Of a DNA stretch of 52,714 nucleotides, positions 29,877 to 39,639 are shown piece by piece. How positions within the stretch are numbered: the first letter of the stretch is position 1; every line of letters starts with the position of its first letter. The notes below the pieces were generated by a model. It was not told the DNA's origin, searched no databases, and saw nothing but the letters and a program-made list of their open reading frames with translations. Location of the stretch: positions 1 to 52,714 of the forward strand of contig JAGXLI010000006.1 in assembly GCA_018334755.1 (NCBI GenBank). The letters are read 5' to 3'. This stretch comes from Thermoplasmatota archaeon. Lineage in GTDB: Archaea; Thermoplasmatota; Thermoplasmata; Halarchaeoplasmatales; Halarchaeoplasmataceae. The translations under genes were made by a program, and so were the position numbers.

Positions 29877-29928
29877 CTCAAAAAAGGGGAGAGGGGTGAG
29901 TGAAAGTGAATATGCTATCTGGCTGTAT

Positions 29929-29948
29929 CCCCTCCGTAAACGAAGGGG
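29929..29948. repeat. Left-end hairpin of the TnpB element
   Basis: CCCCTCCG-TAAA-CGAAGGGG forms an imperfect stem with one C/A mismatch. Subterminal hairpins near the left end are the recognition structures of TnpA in the IS200/IS605 family. Confidence 0.65.
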
Positions 29949-30017
29949 TCTTAGCCCTGAGATATAGATAATGAAAAAGAGGAAGGGATTTAGAGAGGTT
30001 AGCTACAGGGTCCTTTT

Positions 30018-30884
30018 CTACATCGTCATCCCGATATTTATCTTGGCCCTCGTGAATTCGAGCTTGTACACACTGTCTGACGCACTGTCTGAGAGGTCAA
30101 TCTCCACTGTATTTCCATTAACACTAGTAACGCTGGCGGTTGCATCCGTCTTATTGTCAAAATGCCTTCTCCATAGGTCTGGATAAGCCGTGGTTAACTT
30201 TATCGTCACGTTCTCCGGATTCGAATGTGAATTTGAATTAGAACTCACCAGTTCCGCAGTAATGCCCACTGTCGAAGTACCGCCTATATTTCTTTCTCCT
30301 CCAACTAGATCGACCATCGTCAGTCTAACTCTATATTCACCTTCTATCTTGTCGATAGCTATCGGGGGTCGAGCTCTCATCACTTCTCCATCACTCTGCT
30401 CTAAGATGATGCCCCCATGTTCATAGATCAACGTCTGATCCTCGAAGTACCTGTTGTAGGCCTCGAGTGAGATGTTACCAGAGCTTCTGAAGGTGGTGGT
30501 ATTATCAGCATCCTCTGGAGTGAAGGTTAGATTCATACCTTTCTTTTCTCCTTCTCCCCACTTGGGCCTAAATCTGATCAACCCGGGGGTTCCGCTCGAG
30601 AAGAGTGGTATGCCTTTAGCTCCTAATGTTACGGAAAAATAACGGGGATATCCTTTCTGGTCGTTCAAGATCAAACTGTCTATACCGCCTTTCATCCTGG
30701 CGAACTCCCCTTTAACATCGTCCATATGGTACGCTTCGTTATCCTCCATCCATATCGGCACATACTGTTGGGTGATTAAGGACAATATACTCAGGAAGAC
30801 CAACAAAGCCATTATCGTACCGACGGTGGTAGCTACGCCCTCTTCTGAGTCCTCTATATCTTTCTTTCTTCTCAATCTTGACAT
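30018..30884 (-). CDS. Type IV pilin-like surface protein
   Basis: A 288-residue protein. A basic leader (RLRRKKD) and the junction EEG/VATT precede one N-terminal hydrophobic helix (VGTIMALLVFLSILSLITQQY), the class III signal of archaeal pilins processed by PibD/EppA-type peptidase. The rest is predicted extracellular, Ser/Asn rich, with several sequons (NNT-like, NLT, NIS, NVT). It is the last gene of the pilus operon. ATG 30884 is preferred: TGAGGGATG lies 7 bases upstream. The far end of the gene reaches close to the TnpB element. Confidence 0.82.
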   Translation of the reverse strand: MSRLRRKKDIEDSEEGVATTVGTIMALLVFLSILSLITQQYVPIWMEDNEAYHMDDVKGEFARMKGGIDSLILNDQKGYPRYFSVTLGAKGIPLFSSGTPGLIRFRPKWGEGEKKGMNLTFTPEDADNTTTFRSSGNISLEAYNRYFEDQTLIYEHGGIILEQSDGEVMRARPPIAIDKIEGEYRVRLTMVDLVGGERNIGGTSTVGITAELVSSNSNSHSNPENVTIKLTTAYPDLWRRHFDNKTDATASVTSVNGNTVEIDLSDSASDSVYKLEFTRAKINIGMTM

Positions 30885-30904
30885 ATGGACATCCCTCAAT
30901 CTTT

Positions 30905-32551
30905 CTATAATTCTCCTTTTTTATCTTCATCTAACTTTTGCTTAGCCTCTTCTAAGACTGACTCTTTGTCCCGGTAGTAAGTGGATACGATATGTGCAAA
31001 ATCTTCATAGTTGAATATCTCTTCCTGATTCATGTACTCTAAGACAATTTTTCTCCTTTTCACTTCTCTTTCCATCTCTCTCTGAGTCCAGTTCTTCGAT
31101 TGGGCTACCTTTTCGTAGATATAACTGTGGCCGCTGTAGTTGAAGGAATCATCAGCCGGATTCCAGGTATAGGCCTTGTTTGTTATCATCTCTTCCGTAT
31201 CCGGATCTACACCTACGATCTCGGTCATCGCCTTTATCCTTCTGACCATCTTGGTTCCGACCTTCACTTTTGCCTGCAGTACCACGACGTCCAAGGCCCC
31301 AACTAAAGCTCTCGGCAGATTGATAGGATCGTTCTCCATCCTGTTAACCATGGTCTGAACATCTTCGGCATGGAAGGTGGTGTACGCGCTCTTTCCAGTG
31401 GCCATGGCCTGGAAGACGACGTAAGCTTCTTCACCTCTGACCTCCCCGACCATCATGTATTGGGGTCTCTGCCTCAAAGCCGCCTGCAGGAGCTGATACA
31501 TGTCTATCTCTCCCGCTTTCTTACCAGTTTCCTCGTCCACCTCTCCGAATCCGCTCCTGGTCAGTAGAGGGACCCAGTTCTCATGAGGTAGATTTAACTC
31601 CCGAGTATCTTCGATGCTCACGATCTTCTGTTGAGGTGGTATGAAGAGTAGGATCGCGTTCAATGTGGTGGTCTTACCGGACGCGGTACCTCCACAGATC
31701 AGCATCGATTGGCCGTTCTCGATGGCGATCCATGCATATGCCATCATCTCCGGGTTGAAAGTTTTGAACTGGATCAGGTTTATAGGTGTATAGGGCTCCT
31801 CTTCGAACCTCCTTATGGTGAAAGAAGATCCTTTCTGGGTTATATGGGTGCCCAAAGTTTCCTGCAACCTGGAACCGTCCGGCATGGTCGCGTCGAGCAT
31901 GGGGTCCGCCACCGAGATGTGTTTACCACTTCTCTGGGCCAGCCAGATGACGTAATTATCTAACTCCTCTGAACTGTCAAATTTCACATTAGATTTCATC
32001 GACCCATATTTTCTGTGGAATACATAGATCGGTATACCGACCCCATCGCAGGAGATGTCCTCCGGATCTGGGTCTTTCATCATGACGTCTATGGAGCCGA
32101 ATCCGACGAAATCTCTTCTAACGTAATACATGATCCTCTCTCTGGAGACCTTCTTCAATTTAACGTCTAAATCTTGCAGGATCTGATTCGTCTTGTGCTC
32201 AAGGTATTCTTTTTTCTCTTCCTCAGTTTCTAAATCGATGAGTTCTACCCTATCTATTATCTGGTCCTTTACGGCTTTCAGAACTTCTTCTTCATCCTCA
32301 CTCAGTTCCGGTTCTATCACTTCATATATATATTCATTAGAGGTGTTGTCATATTTGATCCGGACGTAAGTATAGGGCTCTTCCACAGCGTTTGTCTCTA
32401 TCTCTTTCACGTTCTCTTCAGCTATCTTAGGTATCTCGGTGATCTCCTCATCATAATCTGCCTCTCCAGACTCATCAGAGGGAACATAGACCTTCTTGGG
32501 CTTTTTCGATCCTATTATCCTATGTAACTTATCTCCTATACTTGTCGCCAT
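30905..32551 (-). CDS. Pilus assembly/secretion ATPase, TadA/GspE family (copy 1)
   Basis: A 548-residue ATPase that powers pilus assembly or secretion from the cytosolic face of the membrane. Walker A GGTASGKTTT is near residue 290, the Asp box region SIEDTRELNLPHENW follows, and the Walker B/His-box region is MMVGEVRGEEAYVVFQAMATG then YTTFHAEDVQTM. The N-terminal 180 residues are the usual membrane-proximal domain of this family. It is flanked by tadC (upstream) and the pilin (downstream), with short gaps of 9 and 20 bases. Confidence 0.93.
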   Translation of the reverse strand: MATSIGDKLHRIIGSKKPKKVYVPSDESGEADYDEEITEIPKIAEENVKEIETNAVEEPYTYVRIKYDNTSNEYIYEVIEPELSEDEEEVLKAVKDQIIDRVELIDLETEEEKKEYLEHKTNQILQDLDVKLKKVSRERIMYYVRRDFVGFGSIDVMMKDPDPEDISCDGVGIPIYVFHRKYGSMKSNVKFDSSEELDNYVIWLAQRSGKHISVADPMLDATMPDGSRLQETLGTHITQKGSSFTIRRFEEEPYTPINLIQFKTFNPEMMAYAWIAIENGQSMLICGGTASGKTTTLNAILLFIPPQQKIVSIEDTRELNLPHENWVPLLTRSGFGEVDEETGKKAGEIDMYQLLQAALRQRPQYMMVGEVRGEEAYVVFQAMATGKSAYTTFHAEDVQTMVNRMENDPINLPRALVGALDVVVLQAKVKVGTKMVRRIKAMTEIVGVDPDTEEMITNKAYTWNPADDSFNYSGHSYIYEKVAQSKNWTQREMEREVKRRKIVLEYMNQEEIFNYEDFAHIVSTYYRDKESVLEEAKQKLDEDKKGEL

Positions 32552-32560
32552 ACATATCCC

Positions 32561-33496
32561 TCACAAAAGCAATCCTATTCCTCCGTAAAGTATCCTCAAA
32601 GCTATGAAGCCGATCAGAATCAATATGAAGCTGTGTTTCATCCCGTTAGTTATCTTTCCTGTTTGCAAAACGCCAGCCACTATCCCGTCTCCTATCGCGT
32701 GGGCAAAAACTGCGAGCGTAAATATGTACTCGATCACCGGTATATTCTGAGTCTGTATTTCAGCGGCGCCCATGCCGCCTCCGGCACTCTGCGCTTCTTC
32801 CATCTCAGCTCCGCCGAGTTGTTCGCCCGCTTTAGCCATCTGGGCTAAGAACTGGGTGTTCAGTATTATTATAACCACGATGAACACAGCAAAAGAGATG
32901 TAGATCACAGCGAGATAGGACGTCATCGCGATCCTTTGTTCGTCCTCAGATTGATGCACCTGTTTGATATCTCGAGAAACCATGGTTAAAACATCGGCCA
33001 CGTTACCGCCGGCCTGATTAGCTTTGGTGATGATAGCGACGACCCTGTTCACAAGAGGGGTATCCACTCTTTGAGAGAAAAGATTTAAAGCTTTATTGGC
33101 CGGGACGCCCCACTGTATCTGGGCCGCCATCTTCCTTATCTCAGGGGTCAATTCTCCATAGCGACCCTCTGCAGAAACGACTATCGCATCCGCGAGAGTC
33201 ATACCGAACCTTCCAGCTTCGGATACATCTCTGAGAAAATCAGGGAGTCTCCTCTCTATCTGATTGATCTGTTTCTGCTTACGAGTCACATAAAAACCGA
33301 ACGGTCCGAAGAATACCATGGCGCTGATCATTCCCCAGTCTATCGGATCTAGAGGTATAGGGCCTGCTCCTGCAAAAGCTAGAATGCCCATGAACCCTGA
33401 TATAGCCGCCCCGATCACAGAGACGATAAGTATCTCTTTAGCGTAGCCGAGGGACAATACTTTTTCCAATCCACTTCTTTTTTCATATTGTGCCAT
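32561..33496 (-). CDS. TadC-like pilus assembly membrane protein (copy 1)
   Basis: A 311-residue membrane protein of the GspF/TadC/ArlJ family that anchors the pilus ATPase. Two helices near the N-terminus (about 20-60) and helices near 195-215, 255-275 and 290-310 surround cytosolic helical domains with the family block DFLRDVSEAGRFGMTLADAI and QWGVPANKALNLF. Copy 2 lies directly upstream, 7 bases away. Confidence 0.92.
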   Translation of the reverse strand: MAQYEKRSGLEKVLSLGYAKEILIVSVIGAAISGFMGILAFAGAGPIPLDPIDWGMISAMVFFGPFGFYVTRKQKQINQIERRLPDFLRDVSEAGRFGMTLADAIVVSAEGRYGELTPEIRKMAAQIQWGVPANKALNLFSQRVDTPLVNRVVAIITKANQAGGNVADVLTMVSRDIKQVHQSEDEQRIAMTSYLAVIYISFAVFIVVIIILNTQFLAQMAKAGEQLGGAEMEEAQSAGGGMGAAEIQTQNIPVIEYIFTLAVFAHAIGDGIVAGVLQTGKITNGMKHSFILILIGFIALRILYGGIGLLL

Positions 33497-33503
33497 ATTA
33501 TCA

Positions 33504-34526
33504 CTAATCCTGGTTTATCAACCATATTATGGCGATGAAACCTGCCTGAGAGCCCGGTATCATCAATCCCACGATCGCATAAAGTAACGGGATCGGATCG
33601 CCACCGCCCATGCCTCCCATCAGAGACATGATGGCCATTATGACCACCAAGAACAATGGGAAAGCTACGACGACCGTAACGAAGGATTCAGCCAGCATCC
33701 CTAGAGTTTCCATATTCTGTTGAACCTGTAACTGTCTTTCATCCTGATACTCTTCCATCTTACTTGTGAAATACGGTTTGAGTTTACCACCTGAGGTCGA
33801 GGTGGTTATGACGCCCTGTAAGAACTCCCTGAAATTATCCGAGGGGCATCTATTAGCGGCTCTTTCTAAAGCGTTTAGTATGTCCATACCCAGTATCTCG
33901 GTATCTCTCGTGATCCATTTGGCTTCCTCACAGACTTCCCCGTACAGAGGTTGTTTAGCCAATTCTTGGAAGATCATATCTATATTTATGTTCGCAGAGG
34001 CCATCGAGGCGATGAAACTCATCGCATCGGAAAGTTTCTTATCTATCTTTTTACCCCTCCTATTGGCCTTACTAGAGGGCATCATCTTCAATACCATGTA
34101 TACTAACACAGGGGTCAAAACTGCTGTCGCAACTGCAAGCAGATAAGATAGTTGGCCCAGTATCGAGGGGAGCATCAAACTCATAGCGATCGCCCCGATC
34201 ATTCCGCCGATCGCCGCGAATATGGTGCTCATCCATAAAAAAGCGATATACTCCTCGACCCTTATCTTCATATGAGCTTTCAACAGGTTCTCTTCCAATT
34301 CTTCGTCCTCTACATCCCTTCTTTCCACTACGGGGCCCATGGTCTTCCAGCAAAATTTTTGATACGGGTTCAAGTCAAGATATTCGGGTACCGCTTCCTT
34401 GGGCAATCTTTTCTGGTGAGGACCGTATTTTTTGATCTTGTCCGTTGATTCCGCTCGTTTAGATGAGAGAAAAGAATCATCTTTGAATTCAAACCCGCTG
34501 AATACATCACTTGAATCCGCCATCAT
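33504..34526 (-). CDS. TadC-like pilus assembly membrane protein (copy 2)
   Basis: A 340-residue relative of the downstream TadC protein, with about four membrane segments and the cytosolic helical block SDAMSFIASMASANINIDMIF. The N-terminal cytosolic extension (about 90 residues) is longer than in copy 1. The start overlaps the stop of the upstream ATPase (ATGA, 34523-34526). A heterodimeric platform with copy 1 is likely by analogy with other Tad systems. Confidence 0.9.
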   Translation of the reverse strand: MMADSSDVFSGFEFKDDSFLSSKRAESTDKIKKYGPHQKRLPKEAVPEYLDLNPYQKFCWKTMGPVVERRDVEDEELEENLLKAHMKIRVEEYIAFLWMSTIFAAIGGMIGAIAMSLMLPSILGQLSYLLAVATAVLTPVLVYMVLKMMPSSKANRRGKKIDKKLSDAMSFIASMASANINIDMIFQELAKQPLYGEVCEEAKWITRDTEILGMDILNALERAANRCPSDNFREFLQGVITTSTSGGKLKPYFTSKMEEYQDERQLQVQQNMETLGMLAESFVTVVVAFPLFLVVIMAIMSLMGGMGGGDPIPLLYAIVGLMIPGSQAGFIAIIWLINQD

Positions 34527-36223
34527 CCCTCACCTCTTTTTCTTCTGATCTTAGATAATGTCTCTTCTGGCTCTTTATAATAAGAAGTGATGATCTTCGA
34601 TATGTCCTTGTAATGGGTCATGTCTTCCTCTACTAAAAATTCGATGACTTCAACCCTGTTCTCGAATTCTTCATCCATCTCTTCCTGGGTCCAGTTCCTC
34701 GCGGTCATGATCTCGTCGAAATTATAACTATGACCCTGGTAACTGAAACTGTCGTTCTCCCTGTTCCATTCGAAAACGGTATTGGTTATGAGCTCATCGC
34801 TTTCGGGTTCGAACCCGACGATCTCCGTTATCTCCCGTATCCTTCTCACACGTTCATCGTTTACCATCGCGAATGTTTGTATTATCACGAAACGAAGCGC
34901 GGTAAGAAGAACACGCGGACAGTTGATAGGCGGATTCTCCAGTCGGTGAACCATCGATTGTACGGAATCCGCGTGCATCGTACTGTAGGTAACGTGGCCA
35001 GTAGCCATGGCCTGGAACATCGTGTGGGCTTCTTTTCCTCTGACTTCTCCGACGATTATGTAATCCGGTCTCTGCCTCAAAGCGTTCCTTACAAGGTCGT
35101 ACATGTTGACCTCGCCGGGATTCCTACCTTCACCCTGGCTCATCTGGGTACCGGCTCGAGTGGTACTGGGTATCCAGTTCTCATGGGGGAGATTGATCTC
35201 CCTGGTATCTTCTAAAGAGACTATCTTCAGACCCGGGGGTATGAACAGAGAATAAGAGTTGAGTGTAGCTGTCTTTCCACAGGCGGTACCTCCCGCCACT
35301 ATAGAAGACTTCTCGTTCTCGACCATCAACCAAAGATACGCGATCATCTCAGCGTTGGCCGTATTATATTTTATGAGTTTTACAGGGGTGAAGGGTTCCT
35401 CTTTGAATCTTCTTATGGTCATAGAAGAACCTCTGGTAGAGACCTCATCAGCGTAAGTAGCTTGGACCCTGTGTCCTTCCGGGGTCGTACCGTCCAGGAT
35501 CGGCTGTGAGACGGAGACCTGTTTCCCGCAGCGCTGGCCCAATTTTATTATGTAGGAGTTCAATCTCTCTTCGTCCTCGAATTTGACATTGGTCTTGATA
35601 GACTCGTACTTTGAATGATATATGAAGATGGGTATATCGATCCCGTCACAGGATATATCCTCCACTTTATCATCGCTCATCAAAACATCTAGGGGACCAA
35701 ATCTCACGTAATCTCTCACGGTATGATATATGATACGTTCCATCGTGCTTTCATTAACGTTCATATCTCTACTCTCGATGTAGCTTTTGACCGACTCTTT
35801 GATGAATTCTTCCTTGTCTTTTTCCTCCATGGTCTCCCATTCATAAGAGAGGGTCCTGTCGAGAGTATCCCTGACCTTTTCTAACAGTTTCTCTTCATCT
35901 TCTCTAAGGGTCGGCTCTATGGCCTGATAAATATATTCAGTCTTTTCTTTGTCATAGACTATCCGTGAATAACTGAAGTCTTCCCTTATCTCATTTAGCT
36001 CCACGACCTCTTGGGTGTCGCTTTCAAGAGGGGGCGTCTTGGTATAGTCCGAGATCCACTTTTCCCCTCTCTTCCCTTGGTCTTTGTTTTCCTCTACCTG
36101 GGTCCTGGGAAGCATCACCTTCTTCGATTCACTAGGCTCAAAGATGAGACTAGCTACCAGAACGACTAAAAGATGGGGGATTAAGTTATCTATCAGGGAG
36201 TCTATTTCCTTCATACCAACCAC
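34523..36223 (-). CDS. Pilus assembly/secretion ATPase, TadA/GspE family (copy 2)
   Basis: A 566-residue ATPase with the same organisation as copy 1: Walker A GGTACGKTAT near residue 315, SLEDTREINLPHENW, and IIVGEVRGKEAHTMFQAMATG then YSTMHADSVQSM. All nucleotide-binding residues look intact. The start is GTG 36223, or ATG 36214; a TAAAAAATACC box about 25 bases upstream of 36223 favours a leaderless start. It is the first gene of the pilus operon. Residues about 10-30 are unusually hydrophobic for an ATPase N-terminus. Confidence 0.92.
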   Translation of the reverse strand: MVGMKEIDSLIDNLIPHLLVVLVASLIFEPSESKKVMLPRTQVEENKDQGKRGEKWISDYTKTPPLESDTQEVVELNEIREDFSYSRIVYDKEKTEYIYQAIEPTLREDEEKLLEKVRDTLDRTLSYEWETMEEKDKEEFIKESVKSYIESRDMNVNESTMERIIYHTVRDYVRFGPLDVLMSDDKVEDISCDGIDIPIFIYHSKYESIKTNVKFEDEERLNSYIIKLGQRCGKQVSVSQPILDGTTPEGHRVQATYADEVSTRGSSMTIRRFKEEPFTPVKLIKYNTANAEMIAYLWLMVENEKSSIVAGGTACGKTATLNSYSLFIPPGLKIVSLEDTREINLPHENWIPSTTRAGTQMSQGEGRNPGEVNMYDLVRNALRQRPDYIIVGEVRGKEAHTMFQAMATGHVTYSTMHADSVQSMVHRLENPPINCPRVLLTALRFVIIQTFAMVNDERVRRIREITEIVGFEPESDELITNTVFEWNRENDSFSYQGHSYNFDEIMTARNWTQEEMDEEFENRVEVIEFLVEEDMTHYKDISKIITSYYKEPEETLSKIRRKRGEG

Positions 36224-36333
36224 TCATCAACCTACAAGGGTATTTTTTAGTAATCGAATAACAGTAAAAGAAGTTTTCCCCTTTTTTTCTATCTTCTTTA
36301 GGTCTCTACTAATCTTTACGGGATTAATCATCT

Positions 36334-36558
36334 TCAATCCCAATTCAATCTCTTCATCTCTCGCTCGTCCTTCGTAGCTTTCTTGTACTTTTTATAGTGT
36401 TTCTTACAAAGGTATGCGTTTCTACCGGAACTATCTACCTCGAGATCGGTCTTTTTCGTTACTTTGCTGGAAGATATCGATTTTTTCTTCTCCTCGTCGC
36501 AGCCCTTTACATCGCACGTTTTTTCCTTTTTTCTTTTGCTCTTCCTTTTGTGCTTCAT
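36334..36558 (-). CDS. Small basic zinc-binding protein of unknown function
   Basis: A 74-residue Lys-rich protein with a split putative zinc site: CDVKGC near residues 15-20 and LCKKHYKKYKK near 54-64. The Cys/His arrangement (C-x4-C ... C-x2-H) resembles small archaeal zinc-ribbon proteins linked to nucleic-acid binding. ATG 36558 is chosen because upstream in-frame sequence is not protein-like; an A/T box (AAAAATAAAA) lies about 35 bases upstream. Confidence 0.72.
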   Translation of the reverse strand: MKHKRKSKRKKEKTCDVKGCDEEKKKSISSSKVTKKTDLEVDSSGRNAYLCKKHYKKYKKATKDEREMKRLNWD

Positions 36559-36640
36559 ATTAAGACCCTTTCTTATATCCGCGAACCCGGTTTTATTTTT
36601 TACCCTCAGATTATAAGAGATAATGAGGATAACTAACGGA

Positions 36641-36652
36641 AAATTTAATTTA
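36641..36652 (+). promoter_or_regulatory. TATA box of the Roadblock gene
   Basis: AAATTTAATTTA lies about 45 bases upstream of ATG 36692. The leader contains a strong GAAGGAGG ribosome site at 36677-36684. Confidence 0.55.
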
Positions 36653-36691
36653 TGAGGTAGGAATTCCTGTTCAAAGAAGGAGGAAGCAATC

Positions 36692-37057
36692 ATGGACAAA
36701 TCATCTCTCATCAGCTCATTAAGGGAATTAACTTCGGTCTCTGAGGTAGAGATCGCCTGCCTTATCAATAAAGATGGAGATGTAGAGGCCAGCGTCGGAA
36801 ATATCGAGACCCTTCAGCTTGAGACCTTCGGGATCATGTCAGCTACGATCTTTGGTGCCGCCTCCACCGCGAACGAACAGCTCAAGAAGAATCAACCTAA
36901 CAAGATAATCGTCGATTCAGCCGATGGAGATACCATCATCAGGAGTCTAGGAAAGAAATTCTTGTTGGTCATAAGGGTCCAAAATGTGGAGGATTTAAAC
37001 GAAATCTTCGAAAAGATGAACGAGACCGCGAAGTCCATGATAAAAAAGATGAGATAG
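36692..37057 (+). CDS. Roadblock/LC7 domain protein
   Basis: A 121-residue single-domain Roadblock/LC7 protein. The first helix ([11 protein letters not shown]), the strand [18 protein letters not shown], the central helix and the final KFLLVIRV strand follow the family fold. In bacteria MglB, a related protein, acts on a small GTPase that controls pilus polarity. Here the gene lies next to, and divergent from, the pilus operon and upstream of hutU, but no GTPase gene is in the window. Its role is therefore open. Confidence 0.88.
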   Translation: MDKSSLISSLRELTSVSEVEIACLINKDGDVEASVGNIETLQLETFGIMSATIFGAASTANEQLKKNQPNKIIVDSADGDTIIRSLGKKFLLVIRVQNVEDLNEIFEKMNETAKSMIKKMR

Positions 37058-37095
37058 GTTTTAGTGATCTAATTTTTAAGAAAAAGGTGTTGGAC

Positions 37096-38748
37096 ATGGT
37101 GGATATAAAAGCTCCTACAGGGACAGAGTTGAGCTGTAAAGGCTGGAAACAAGAAGCGATGTTGAGACAGTTGAAAAATAACCTCGAGAATGCGGAGGAC
37201 CCGGATAATCTTGTAGTCTATGGAGGTTCTGGAAAGGCCGCTCGAAATTGGGATTGTTATGAAAAGATAGTTGAAAGTCTGAAAGAACTCGAGAACGACG
37301 AAACTCTTTTAGTTCAGAGCGGTAAACCGGTGGGTGTATTTCAGACCCATAAAAGATCTCCTCGTGTCCTGATCGCGAATTCAAATCTCGTACCGAAATG
37401 GTCTAACTGGGATAAGTATTATGAACTCGAAGACTTGGGCCTGATGATGTACGGACAGATGACCGCCGGAAGCTGGTGTTACATCGGTACCCAGGGTATA
37501 ATCCAGGGGACGTATGAAACCTTCGCCGCCGCGGCTAGAAAGCATTTCGACGGTACATTAAACGGAAAGATATGTTTGAGCGGAGGACTCGGAGGTATGG
37601 GCGGTGCCCAACCTTTGTCGATAAAGATGAATGGCGGCGTAGCTTTGGTCGTGGAGATCGATCCTGAGAGAGCTGAAAAAAGACTGGATGCTGGCTACTG
37701 CGACGAGATCATAGAGGATCTAGACGAAGCGGTAGAGGCTGCAAAAAAGGCCAAAGAGGAAAATGAACCTAAAGCCATAGGAGTGATAGGTAACACGGCG
37801 GAGACACATCCCGACCTTTTAGATCGGGGTTTCGTTCCAGATGTTTTGACGGACCAGACCAGCGCCCACGACGCCATGGAATATTTCCCGAAAGAGATCC
37901 CCTTCGAAGAGGCCTTAGAGTTGAAGGAGAACGATCCGGAGAAATACAAAAAGAAGTCCATGGAGTCGATGAAACTGCACTGTAAGACCATGGTAAAGAT
38001 GCAGGAGAAAGGAGCCATAACTTTCGATTATGGTAACAATTTGAGAGGTCAGGCTTACGAGGCCGGCTTCGAAAACGCCTTTGCATATCCCGGATTCGTG
38101 CCAGCTTACATAAGACCGATGTTCTGCGAGGGAAGAGGCCCTTTCAGGTGGATCGCACTTTCTGGCGATCCTCAGGACATCTTGAAGACCGACGAAGTGG
38201 TCAAGGAACTGTTCCCGGAGAAAGAACAGCTGATCAACTGGATAGACCTGGCAGAGGAAAATCTACCGTGGGAAGGATTACCCGCGAGGGTCTGCTGGCT
38301 GGGGTACGGTGAACGACACAAATTCGCCAAAAAGATAAACGATATGGTCTCGAGCGGTGAACTGAAAGCTCCTATATCCATAACCAGGGACCATCTAGAC
38401 GCGGGCAGCGTTGCAAGTCCGAACAGAGAAACGGAAGATATGAAAGATGGAAGCGACGCCGTGGCGGACTGGCCGCTTTTGAACGCTCTTCTGAACACTT
38501 CCGCGGGAGCGGACAGCATCTCGATCCACAACGGCGGCGGAGTCGGAATCGGTCTTTCGACGCACGCTGGTATGGTCGTGGTAGCGGACGGTACGAAGGA
38601 ATCGGAAGAGAACATCGAGAGAGTGTTCAGGACGGACCCGGGGAGCGGAGTCGTAAGGCACGCCGACGCGGGTTACGAGAGAGCCATAGAGTTCGGCAGG
38701 AAGAACGACATACAGATGCCTATGGTGGACAAAGATAGAGAAGATTGA
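37096..38748 (+). CDS. hutU: Urocanate hydratase
   Basis: A 550-residue cytosolic enzyme that hydrates urocanate to imidazolonepropionate, the second step of histidine breakdown. The N-terminus [20 protein letters not shown], the NAD-binding [12 protein letters not shown] near residue 165, [22 protein letters not shown] and the C-terminal [13 protein letters not shown] are all urocanase signatures. ATG 37096 has an AAGGTG ribosome site about 7 bases upstream and is preferred over the GTG at 37087. It ends 7 bases from the convergent PPP phosphatase gene. Confidence 0.96.
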   Translation: MVDIKAPTGTELSCKGWKQEAMLRQLKNNLENAEDPDNLVVYGGSGKAARNWDCYEKIVESLKELENDETLLVQSGKPVGVFQTHKRSPRVLIANSNLVPKWSNWDKYYELEDLGLMMYGQMTAGSWCYIGTQGIIQGTYETFAAAARKHFDGTLNGKICLSGGLGGMGGAQPLSIKMNGGVALVVEIDPERAEKRLDAGYCDEIIEDLDEAVEAAKKAKEENEPKAIGVIGNTAETHPDLLDRGFVPDVLTDQTSAHDAMEYFPKEIPFEEALELKENDPEKYKKKSMESMKLHCKTMVKMQEKGAITFDYGNNLRGQAYEAGFENAFAYPGFVPAYIRPMFCEGRGPFRWIALSGDPQDILKTDEVVKELFPEKEQLINWIDLAEENLPWEGLPARVCWLGYGERHKFAKKINDMVSSGELKAPISITRDHLDAGSVASPNRETEDMKDGSDAVADWPLLNALLNTSAGADSISIHNGGGVGIGLSTHAGMVVVADGTKESEENIERVFRTDPGSGVVRHADAGYERAIEFGRKNDIQMPMVDKDRED

Positions 38749-38755
38749 TTTGGGT

Positions 38756-39574
38756 CTACACGTCCAAGATATTGGTCTTTCCATCTTTTACCAGCGCATA
38801 TCTACCTTTTGGATTTCCCCTGTAATTCGGAACTGAAAATATAGAGAGCAGCTTTTTATCGAAAAAATATTTGAAACCCTCGGGAAAGCACTGGTGCGCT
38901 CTTATGATCGCTGACAGCGAGTTATATTCTAAAAATCGGTTGACCGCTTTCTTCCCGTAGAGCTTGTAGCCTCCCCTCAGGCGGTTCTTTTCGAACCAGT
39001 CCACGTCTTCACTGGGATCGTTCCACATGATCTCCTTGTATCTTTCATCACGCTTTTCAAGATGAGCTATTTCACCGATTTCCTCTATCCCCTCCGGTAT
39101 ACCTCCATGAGATAAGAAGAAAGTATCTATAACTGCCGTTATGGGTAATTCTTCATAAAGAGAAAGTATCCGGGTGAATAATTCTGGGGAATATCTAGTA
39201 TGAACTACCCTCTGGAATCCATAACCCCTGTTCATCCTCTCGCTTTCGTGGTTACCCCTCAACAGTACGGTTCTATCCGGTCTTCTTTCTTTCAGATCTA
39301 AGACGTAGGCGAGGTTCTCGAGCTGCTTTCTACCTCTGTCTACATAATCTCCCAAGAAGACGATCGGCAGACCCTTTTTTTCCGCCATCTCGACCGGGAC
39401 TTTAGCCGCTTCTATATCTCCGTGAGTATCTCCAACCACGATGAACTCGTTCCAGTCCTTCTCGATCAGGTTCTTGCCTTCAAGAACTCTCTTTACTTTT
39501 TCGATAAGATCAGAATATTCCTGCTCGCTGACCGACTGGATGCCTTCGGTCAAGATCTTATCTATCACTCTCAT
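38756..39574 (-). CDS. PPP-family serine/threonine protein phosphatase
   Basis: A 272-residue phosphatase of the PP1/PP2A superfamily. The metal-binding motifs are complete: GDTHGD at 48-53, GDYVDRG at 75-81 and GNHE at 107-110, followed by SHGG and the C-terminal RAHQ and SVPNYRG blocks typical of eukaryote-like PPP enzymes. ATG 39574 is preferred over the in-frame TTG at 39607. The cellular target is unknown. It sits convergently after hutU and 65 bases from the alcohol dehydrogenase. Confidence 0.93.
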   Translation of the reverse strand: MRVIDKILTEGIQSVSEQEYSDLIEKVKRVLEGKNLIEKDWNEFIVVGDTHGDIEAAKVPVEMAEKKGLPIVFLGDYVDRGRKQLENLAYVLDLKERRPDRTVLLRGNHESERMNRGYGFQRVVHTRYSPELFTRILSLYEELPITAVIDTFFLSHGGIPEGIEEIGEIAHLEKRDERYKEIMWNDPSEDVDWFEKNRLRGGYKLYGKKAVNRFLEYNSLSAIIRAHQCFPEGFKYFFDKKLLSIFSVPNYRGNPKGRYALVKDGKTNILDV

Positions 39575-39639
39575 TTGCTTATTATCATGATTGACATGAT
39601 ATTTCAATCACACGGTTATTTTTGTTTAGTTTCCTAATC

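Noticed and set aside
29971-30186. 71-residue plus-strand ORF with two hydrophobic segments next to the TnpB element
   Set aside because: Almost wholly antisense to the pilin gene, with no ribosome site and no family resemblance.
34730-35215. 161-residue plus-strand ORF
   Set aside because: Antisense to the conserved ATPase copy 2.
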